A stretch of 30,708 nt of DNA from CF-161 sp035259145 (GTDB taxonomy: Bacteria > Chloroflexota > Dormibacteria > Dormibacterales > Dormibacteraceae): NCBI GenBank assembly GCA_035259145.1, contig DATFWQ010000366.1, forward strand, positions 1-30,708. The letters run 5' to 3'. Every line of letters begins with the position of its first letter. Position 1 is the first letter of the stretch. A program made the position numbers and the translations under genes. This document shows, piece after piece, positions 7,248-12,530 of this stretch. The notes under the pieces are model-generated. The model made no database searches. It saw nothing but the letters and a program-made list of their open reading frames with translations, and was not told where the DNA came from.

Positions 7248-8153
7248 CTACGGCGCAACCTCAGACCAGCCCTGCTCCAACCGGACGAGGGGCATCCAAC
7301 CGAGCCGCCGGCACATGCTGCCGGCGCCGGACGCCTCCTCTTGTGCCGTCAAGGCGACCACCACTCGCCGAACGCCCACCATTCGCAGGAAGGGGACCGT
7401 GCTGCTCACGAGCCATGGCCCCACTCCCTTACCACGCCAACCCTCGCGTACGCCAAGGCTCGTCAGCTGCGCCCAACCGGAGAGTGCGGGCAGGGTGCCT
7501 CCAAACGACAGGTCCGGGGTCCAGTCAAGGAATCCGACCTCGGTGCCCGCAAACTCCGCGAGGAAACGGTGGCCTGGCTCTTCCGTCGCGGCGTGCACCT
7601 CCAGGCCGGTGATCGGCGGCTGAACGGCTCCGCGGTCCGGCAGTCCGCCCACGTACAGCACCTCCTCGCCGCCCCTGACCGGTTCGAAACCAGCGCGGTT
7701 CAGCGCCGTAGAGACGTGCGGCCAGCTATCGGGCACTCCGCTGACCACCGGTACAGGCAACGACGTGTCACAGGCATACAGGCGCCTGGCACCCCACGCT
7801 GCAACCACATCGCGTGCCACGTCGACGAGGGCTTGAGCGGCCGGCTCAGCGTCGGGCCAGAACAGAAGCCAGGCGAGCTCGGCTGCGTCGCGGTACGCGG
7901 CACCGACCTCCGGCCCGGAGCCGTAGTGGATTACGTGAGCTGCGCCCAGCAAGCGATCGTCCTCTACGGCACACAGCGTCCGCCGCTTGTCGATCCATGG
8001 GTCAGGCCCGCCGTCTTCCCTGGGAGAGCCCAGGCTGCCCGCGATCACACCCGCAGGCAGCCGCCAGCCTGGCACGACTCCCGCCAGGTGACGGTTGATG
8101 AGGCGCTCGAGCTGTGCGAGATGGGCCGGTCGGTGTTGTTCGACGCTGACCAT
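7248..8153 (-). CDS. GNAT-family N-acetyltransferase, two-domain
   Basis: The 301-residue protein from ATG 8153 has a C-terminal GNAT domain with acetyl-CoA motif A at 235-248 ('VREGWRGKGVGPWL'). The N-terminal half (about 60-165) has a GNAT-like strand and helix order ('CAVEDDRLLGAAHVIHY', 'AELAWLLFWPD') but no clear pyrophosphate-binding signature. This suggests a tandem GNAT protein with one active domain. Such enzymes transfer an acetyl group from acetyl-CoA to an amine, peptide or antibiotic; the acceptor cannot be predicted. It is divergent from the ABC transporter at 8441, and the 287-base gap between them holds no other gene I can support. Confidence 0.75.
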   Translation of the reverse strand: MVSVEQHRPAHLAQLERLINRHLAGVVPGWRLPAGVIAGSLGSPREDGGPDPWIDKRRTLCAVEDDRLLGAAHVIHYGSGPEVGAAYRDAAELAWLLFWPDAEPAAQALVDVARDVVAAWGARRLYACDTSLPVPVVSGVPDSWPHVSTALNRAGFEPVRGGEEVLYVGGLPDRGAVQPPITGLEVHAATEEPGHRFLAEFAGTEVGFLDWTPDLSFGGTLPALSGWAQLTSLGVREGWRGKGVGPWLVSSTVPFLRMVGVRRVVVALTAQEEASGAGSMCRRLGWMPLVRLEQGWSEVAP

Positions 8154-8424
8154 CAGCCTGCCTCGCAGCGGCTGGCCATTTCGCAGAGACGGGGAGAGCC
8201 GCGCGTCGGGTCACGATCGATCTGGTTCACCCGACCTCGAAAAGCACGTGGTGCGGCAGCCAAGATGCCAGTCGATGGTACTCCAGCCGGGGCGGACGGC
8301 ATCGCGGCCGATCAGAGCCAGCCGATGTCCCCAGAGCTGAGGTCGGCTTCGGCTCGATTGCGGGCGTCGAGCAGGCGCCGGCGCCTGACCTCGACGCAGC
8401 CAGCACGTTTCGGCCAGTCGCATG

Positions 8425-8430
8425 TAGGCT
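8425..8430 (+). promoter_or_regulatory. Candidate -10 element for the ABC ATPase gene
   Basis: TAGGCT ends 10 bases before ATG 8441, which would leave a leader of only a few bases. No good -35 is apparent. The rest of 8154-8440 shows no RNA gene or strong repeat. Confidence 0.3.
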
Positions 8431-8440
8431 GGACCGCGAC

Positions 8441-9346
8441 ATGCAAGCCGCTGCGGTCGAGCTCATCGACGCTCACAAGCGCTATGGCCACATCGAGGCC
8501 GTGCGGGGCGTGAGCCTCGCCATCCATCGAGGTGACCTGGTCGCCATGCTGGGGCCGAACGGCGCCGGCAAGACGACATCGATCAATCTCATGCTCGGGC
8601 TGCGGAAGCCGACCTCGGGCAGGGCAAGGCTCTTCGGTCTCGACCCCGCCGACCGGCGCGCACGCAGCAGGTGCGGCGTCATGCTCCAGGAGTCGGGCGT
8701 GCCCGACACGCTGACGGTGCGCGAGCTGCTCGAGCTCTTCGGCTCGTACTACCCCCACCCCATGGCGCCCGAGCGCGCCATCGCCCTGGCCGGACTCGAA
8801 GAACAGGCCAAGCAGCAGGCCGGCAAGCTGTCGGGCGGTCAGCGCCAGCGCCTCTATTTCGCGCTGGCTGTGTGCGGAGACCCCGAGGTGATCTTCTTCG
8901 ACGAGCCGACCGTGGGCATGGACGTGGAGGCCCGGCGTGCCTTCCTGCAGACAATCCGGGAGTTCGGCCGAGAGGGCAAGACCATCGTGCTGACCACCCA
9001 CTATCTCGAAGAGGCGGATCAGCTTGCCGAGCGGGTCATCGTGATCGACCGCGGCCTGGTCATCGCCGACGCCACCCCGGCCGAGATCAAGTCAAGCGTG
9101 GTCGGCAAGCGGGTGAGCTTCACGACGACGCAGCCGCTGAGGGAGGGTGACCTCACCGGCCTGCGGTACTCCCGGCTGGAAATCGACAGGGACCGGGTCC
9201 GCCTGTTCACCAACGCCCCGGAGATCCTGCTTCGCGAGCTGTTCCGTCGCGGCGTCGACGTCCACGACCTCGAGGTGGTAGGAGCGGACCTGGAAGAGGC
9301 CTTCCTGGCCCTCACCGCCGAGGCTGAAAAGGAGACGGTCGCATGA
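8441..9346 (+). CDS. ABC transporter ATP-binding protein (drug/ABC-2 export type)
   Basis: The 301-residue ATPase has all ABC motifs: Walker A 'GPNGAGKTT' (38-46), signature 'LSGGQRQRL' (130-138), Walker B 'VIFFDEP' (150-156) and H-loop His187. A C-terminal extension (about 225-301) ending 'DLEVVGADLEEAFLALT' is typical of DrrA/CcmA-like ATPases that drive ABC-2 permeases. The next gene overlaps its stop codon (ATGA at 9343-9346) and encodes that permease, so the two form one export system. The substrate is unknown; drugs, lipids or polysaccharides are exported by relatives. Confidence 0.92.
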   Translation: MQAAAVELIDAHKRYGHIEAVRGVSLAIHRGDLVAMLGPNGAGKTTSINLMLGLRKPTSGRARLFGLDPADRRARSRCGVMLQESGVPDTLTVRELLELFGSYYPHPMAPERAIALAGLEEQAKQQAGKLSGGQRQRLYFALAVCGDPEVIFFDEPTVGMDVEARRAFLQTIREFGREGKTIVLTTHYLEEADQLAERVIVIDRGLVIADATPAEIKSSVVGKRVSFTTTQPLREGDLTGLRYSRLEIDRDRVRLFTNAPEILLRELFRRGVDVHDLEVVGADLEEAFLALTAEAEKETVA

Positions 9347-10134
9347 GCGCCGCAGCCTCCGCCGACGTGGCCCCGCTCGGACGAATGCTGGTCACACAGA
9401 CGAGGTTCCAGCTGCTGACGCGGCTTCGCATACCGGCCTTCTCGGTGCTGTCGCTTGGGTTGCCGGTGATGTTCTACGCGCTCTTCAACGCGATTTACGG
9501 GAGTACGAAGCTCAACGGTGTCACCGGCAGCGAGTTCATCCTGGTCTCTTACGCGACCTACGCGGTCGCCAATGTCATGGTCTTCAACTTCGGGATGGGT
9601 ATCGCCAACGAGCGTGGCCGGAAGCTGGACCTGCTTCAGCGCGCAATGCCCCTTCCGCCGGTTGTGGCCGCAGTCGCGCAGGTGGTCGCCGCCATGCTGT
9701 TTGCGCTCATAGCACTGCTGATCCTGTTTGCGTACGCCTTCCTGGTCGGCGGCGTCCGACTCGGCGCCGGGACCTGGCTCGACCTGTTGTGGAGGCTGAT
9801 CATCGGCGCATTCCCCATGATCGGCCTCGGCATGGCGATCGGCTACGGGGTCGGCGCCAACACGGCGCCGGCCGTCGTGAATGCCGTCTACCTGCCGATG
9901 GCCTTTCTCTCGGGCATCTTCTTTCCACTCAGGCTGATGCCCGACTTTCTCCAGAAGATCGGTCAGACCCTACCGACCTACCACTACGCCGAGCTCGGGT
10001 GGAACGTCCTCGGCCCCGGCGTGGCCGACGAGAGCGCGGTAAGAGCCCTGCTGTGGCTGGCCGGATGGGCCGTCGTCCTGATCGGCCTCGCGGTGCGAAT
10101 CTACCGGCTGGACGAGTCCCGCAAGTTCAGTTAG
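9343..10134 (+). CDS. ABC-2 type transporter permease
   Basis: The 263-residue hydrophobic protein has about six membrane helices: near residues 27-47, 60-85, 105-130, 138-165, 175-195 and 232-253. The segment 'YLPMAFLSGIFFPLRLMPDFLQKIGQTLPTYH' is typical of the late loop and helix of ABC-2 permeases. The start codon overlaps the stop of the ATPase gene, so translation is probably coupled and the two proteins should assemble 2+2 in the membrane. It has no ATPase motifs of its own. Confidence 0.9.
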   Translation: MSAAASADVAPLGRMLVTQTRFQLLTRLRIPAFSVLSLGLPVMFYALFNAIYGSTKLNGVTGSEFILVSYATYAVANVMVFNFGMGIANERGRKLDLLQRAMPLPPVVAAVAQVVAAMLFALIALLILFAYAFLVGGVRLGAGTWLDLLWRLIIGAFPMIGLGMAIGYGVGANTAPAVVNAVYLPMAFLSGIFFPLRLMPDFLQKIGQTLPTYHYAELGWNVLGPGVADESAVRALLWLAGWAVVLIGLAVRIYRLDESRKFS

Positions 10135-10184
10135 AGCCCACAAGGGCGAACTGCCGTCGGTGGGCCCATTCGCTCGCCGCCCAT

Positions 10185-10210
10185 AGGTCGTTGTGCCGGC
10201 AGTGCGACCT
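10185..10210. terminator. Possible bidirectional terminator between convergent genes
   Basis: AGGTCG at 10185-10190 pairs with CGACCT at 10205-10210, and the interior contains the palindrome TGCCGGCA. TTATTAG follows on the plus strand. It lies between the convergent permease and nitroreductase genes. The stem is interrupted by mismatches. Confidence 0.3.
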
Positions 10211-10212
10211 TA

Positions 10213-10815
10213 TTAGAGCGGGCGGGACTGGAGCCAGCCGTCCCAGTACGTGACCTCGGAGACCGGCCGGCGCCGAGCCTCCGCCCAGCGGCCGAGGGGG
10301 TGGCCGACCGGGATTATGGCGAAGGTCTGGACCTCCCTGGGAATGCTCAGGATCTCGCGCACCCCGTCTTCGTCGCCGAGGTGGATAGTCGTCAAGGTCG
10401 TGCCGAGGCCGAGGGCGCGTGCGGCGAGCATCAGGTTCTGCACCGCCGGAAAGACGCTGGATCCGGCACGGCCCCGCTCGGCCCTCGCGCACGGTATCAG
10501 CAGCGCCGGCGCCTCGCCCATGTGATCGGCGAGGTGGCGGGCGCTCCTGAGCATGCGGGCGACATCGGGGTTGCTCTTCGCATCCTGCTCGTACGTCACC
10601 AGCCGTAGGCGAGCCTGCGCGCGGTAGACCTCCCCCACCCGGCGCTTGAGCTCGAGATCTCGCACCACCAGCCAGCGAACCGGCTGCGAGTTGCCTCCGG
10701 TGGGCGCCCGGGTCGCGGCGTCGATGATCGTGACCAGGTCTTCATCGGACACGTCGCGGGCAGGGTCCAGCCTCCGCATCGACCGGGTTGTGCGAATCGC
10801 TTCCAGGACGTCCAT
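10213..10815 (-). CDS. Nitroreductase family protein
   Basis: The 200-residue product from ATG 10815 starts 'MDVLEAIRTTRSMRRLDP' and continues with 'AATRAPTGGNSQPVRWLVV', the usual FMN-phosphate-binding N-terminal pattern of the nitroreductase fold. Later segments 'AVQNLMLAARALGLGTTL' and 'IIPVGHPLG' fit the dimer-interface helix and C-terminal strand. Members use FMN and NAD(P)H or F420 to reduce nitro groups, quinones or unknown substrates. A longer frame to 10935 would overlap the upstream kinase gene and lacks family similarity, so it was not used. The gene follows the PfkB-family gene by 25 bases and is probably co-transcribed with it. Confidence 0.88.
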   Translation of the reverse strand: MDVLEAIRTTRSMRRLDPARDVSDEDLVTIIDAATRAPTGGNSQPVRWLVVRDLELKRRVGEVYRAQARLRLVTYEQDAKSNPDVARMLRSARHLADHMGEAPALLIPCARAERGRAGSSVFPAVQNLMLAARALGLGTTLTTIHLGDEDGVREILSIPREVQTFAIIPVGHPLGRWAEARRRPVSEVTYWDGWLQSRPL

Positions 10816-10840
10816 CAGGCCCTTTCTCCCCCGTTCCTTC

Positions 10841-11779
10841 TCACCAGGGTCGCTCGCCGAATGCCTCGTGGTAGCGGTTGGCGAACTCAGTCCGGGTGTA
10901 CCGGTGCTCGATGGTTCCCGTCTGTTCGACGACATACGTTGCCGCCAGGGACGCGATCCGACCGGCCCGGCCGATGTCGAACCCGCTCAGGAGGCCGTAA
11001 ACCAACCCGGCCCGATAGGCGTCGCCGGCCCCTACGGGATCCGCCTCGACCCGTGGGAGGGCAGGCGGGATCGTGAAGTCTCCATCCCGGGTCGAGATCC
11101 GTGACCCCTCGCGGCCCAGCGTCGTCACGATCATCTCTGCCAGCTGGAGCAGCCCCCCCGCATCGCGACCGGTGCGCCGCCGGATCAGCTCGAGCTCGTA
11201 GTCGTTGCCGATCACGATCCAGGCGCCGCGACTGCCCTCCTCCAGGTCCGCGGCGCTCATGTGTGGGAGCTGATGCGCGGGATCGAACACCCACCGGACA
11301 CCGGCCTCTCGACACTCGCGGACCAGCCGGAACATCGCGTTCGGGGCGTTGGGCCCGACGATGACTGCTTCCGGCTCGGGCACAGTGTCGCCGAGGCCGA
11401 GTGTGCCGGCTCGCAGCATGGCGCCTCCGTAGTAGCCGGTGATCTGATTGTGGTTCAGATCGGTTGTCGTGAAGCCGGTCGCGGTGAGCTCATCGTCCAG
11501 GATGCGCAGGCCCCTGCAATCGACGCCCAGGCTCTCCAGCCAGGCCTTGTAGTCGGCTCCGTCGGCGCCGGCAGTGGCGAGGATCGCGGCGGGGTGCCCA
11601 AGCAACACCAGTGTGTAGGCGTAATTCGGCGCCACCCCGCCGCGCCTTTTCTCCATGCTGTCGACCAGAAAGCTGAGGTTGATGACGTGGGTCTTATCGG
11701 GGACGATCTGGTCACCGAACCGACCCTTGAACGTGAAGATGTAGTCGTATGCGACAGAACCCGTCGCGACGACTGTCAT
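10841..11779 (-). CDS. PfkB-family carbohydrate/nucleoside kinase
   Basis: The 312-residue protein carries both PfkB signatures: N-terminal 'GGVAPNYAYTLVLLG' (about 47-61), which shapes the sugar site, and C-terminal 'DPVGAGDAYRAGL' (about 245-257) with the anion hole and catalytic Asp. Family enzymes transfer phosphate from ATP to ribose, fructose phosphates, adenosine or similar substrates. The spacing and overall length resemble adenosine or sugar kinases of high-GC bacteria, but the substrate cannot be fixed. A TAGCCT hexamer at 11790-11795 (minus strand) ends 10 bases upstream of ATG, suggesting a very short leader. The nitroreductase gene follows closely. Confidence 0.88.
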   Translation of the reverse strand: MTVVATGSVAYDYIFTFKGRFGDQIVPDKTHVINLSFLVDSMEKRRGGVAPNYAYTLVLLGHPAAILATAGADGADYKAWLESLGVDCRGLRILDDELTATGFTTTDLNHNQITGYYGGAMLRAGTLGLGDTVPEPEAVIVGPNAPNAMFRLVRECREAGVRWVFDPAHQLPHMSAADLEEGSRGAWIVIGNDYELELIRRRTGRDAGGLLQLAEMIVTTLGREGSRISTRDGDFTIPPALPRVEADPVGAGDAYRAGLVYGLLSGFDIGRAGRIASLAATYVVEQTGTIEHRYTRTEFANRYHEAFGERPW

Positions 11780-11810
11780 GGCGGTGCTGAGGCTACTCGA
11801 AAGTGAGAGA

Positions 11811-11833
11811 GGGGCGCCCGGGATGGGCGCCCC
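11811..11833 (-). terminator. Strong GC hairpin after the small basic-protein gene
   Basis: GGGGCGCCC (11811-11819) and GGGCGCCCC (11825-11833) form a perfect 9-bp stem with a 5-base loop. On the minus strand a pyrimidine-rich run (TCTCTCACTTT) follows. It separates the small gene at 11867-12097 from the kinase gene and probably ends the small gene's transcript. Confidence 0.6.
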
Positions 11834-11866
11834 TGCACTTGGGGAGGGGTTGGATGTCGAGTTCTA

Positions 11867-12097
11867 CTACGGCTTTCGGCGAGGCGCCGGAGTGCGAGAG
11901 CTCGCATAGCGGGTCGGAGGCTGGATGGCCTCCTGAAGCCGGCCCAGCGCGCGCGCGGCAGCACCGGTTCCGCTGTGGGCGAGCTCGAGGGCCTTGTAAG
12001 TCGCGTCGCCAACCATGTCTCGACGCTTGGCCTGGCTCTTCACGAACCGAAGGCTGCTCTTCGCGGTCTCCCTGGCCGCCTCCTGAATTGTCGGCAT
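11867..12097 (-). CDS. Small basic, alanine-rich helical protein (phasin-like in appearance, function unknown)
   Basis: The 76-residue product starts at ATG 12097, 8 bases after a perfect AAGGAG (12106-12111 on the minus strand). Residues 1-60 should be almost entirely helical and amphipathic ('AARETAKSSLRFVKSQAKRRD', 'GTGAAARALGRLQEAI'), and the tail is Pro/Arg/Lys-rich. The helix composition recalls phasin-like or nucleoid-associated small proteins, but I do not recognise a family and assign no function. It has its own transcription unit: a consensus promoter overlapped by two near-identical palindromes upstream and a strong hairpin downstream. That layout suggests abundant but repressible expression. 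Confidence 0.7.
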   Translation of the reverse strand: MPTIQEAARETAKSSLRFVKSQAKRRDMVGDATYKALELAHSGTGAAARALGRLQEAIQPPTRYASSRTPAPRRKP

Positions 12098-12122
12098 ATG
12101 GATCACTCCTTGGTTATTTTAC

Positions 12123-12137
12123 TGACGCCACGCGTCA
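12123..12137. promoter_or_regulatory. Operator palindrome 2 (downstream of the -10)
   Basis: TGACGCCACGCGTCA has perfect 6-bp half-sites around a 3-base centre. It touches the last base of the -10 element and covers the expected transcription start. It matches the palindrome at 12150-12164 in both half-sites, with centres 27 bp apart. Confidence 0.7.
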
Positions 12138-12165
12138 TTATAACGCGGCTGACGCGGCGCGTCAA
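12137..12165 (-). promoter_or_regulatory. Consensus sigma-70-type promoter for the small basic-protein gene
   Basis: On the minus strand, -35 TTGACG (12160-12165) and -10 TATAAT (12137-12142) are separated by exactly 17 bases. This is the best promoter match seen in the window. Transcription should start near 12130, giving a leader of about 33 bases with AAGGAG at 12106-12111. Confidence 0.8.
12150..12164. promoter_or_regulatory. Operator palindrome 1 (overlapping the -35)
   Basis: TGACGCGGCGCGTCA is a perfect palindrome with 7-bp half-sites. It covers five of the six bases of the -35 and abuts the stop codon of the upstream small gene. A TGAC...GTCA outer core is common among TetR-family operators, but the regulator is unknown. 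Confidence 0.7.
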
Positions 12166-12530
12166 GCACCCAGGAGCCTGTCTATCAGCGATTGGGCAAA
12201 GCTTCCGAAGACGTCGTAATGAGCCACCCGCCGCCGCTTCTCAGGCTGGATCCATTCCGGCCGCAGCCCGTGCCTTCGGCCCCAGTCGGTGAGGAGGGGC
12301 CGCAGGCCGATCACGTGGACGAACGGCTTGTGCATCACAAGACCGCGCGGGGAGAGGCGGCCGTCATAGGTGTCGAAGTTCCGGTGAACGGCAATGCCGC
12401 CCTGCTCTGCAAAGGCGATCGCTTCGCGGATCTGGCGCCGCTCGAAGTAGCGCTCCCGAGGGGGAACGGCGGTTGCCCCGGCGTTCAGCGCCTGTTCGGA
12501 CAAAGTGGCCGGTAGGAGCACAGGAAGCAC
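12162..12530 (-). CDS. Hypothetical protein overlapping the helicase-nuclease gene, faintly DUF4031-like
   Basis: The 122-residue frame starts at GTG 12530 inside the end of the upstream helicase-nuclease gene (46-base overlap); TTG 12503 is an alternative. The C-terminal part 'LTDWGRRHGLRPEWIQ' followed by 'AHYDVF' and a final 'LLGA' has the order seen in DUF4031 proteins (a helix, a Trp/Gln motif, then His-Tyr-Asp). The match is by eye and weak. The opposite strand also has an open frame, but this one continues the direction of the operon and ends just before the next promoter. It could be a small accessory of the helicase-nuclease pair. The function is unknown. Confidence 0.5.
   Translation of the reverse strand: MLPVLLPATLSEQALNAGATAVPPRERYFERRQIREAIAFAEQGGIAVHRNFDTYDGRLSPRGLVMHKPFVHVIGLRPLLTDWGRRHGLRPEWIQPEKRRRVAHYDVFGSFAQSLIDRLLGA

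Noticed and set aside
7146..8513. Open frame of 455 codons on the plus strand
   Set aside because: It is antisense to the GNAT gene and runs into the ABC ATPase gene; composition is non-protein-like.
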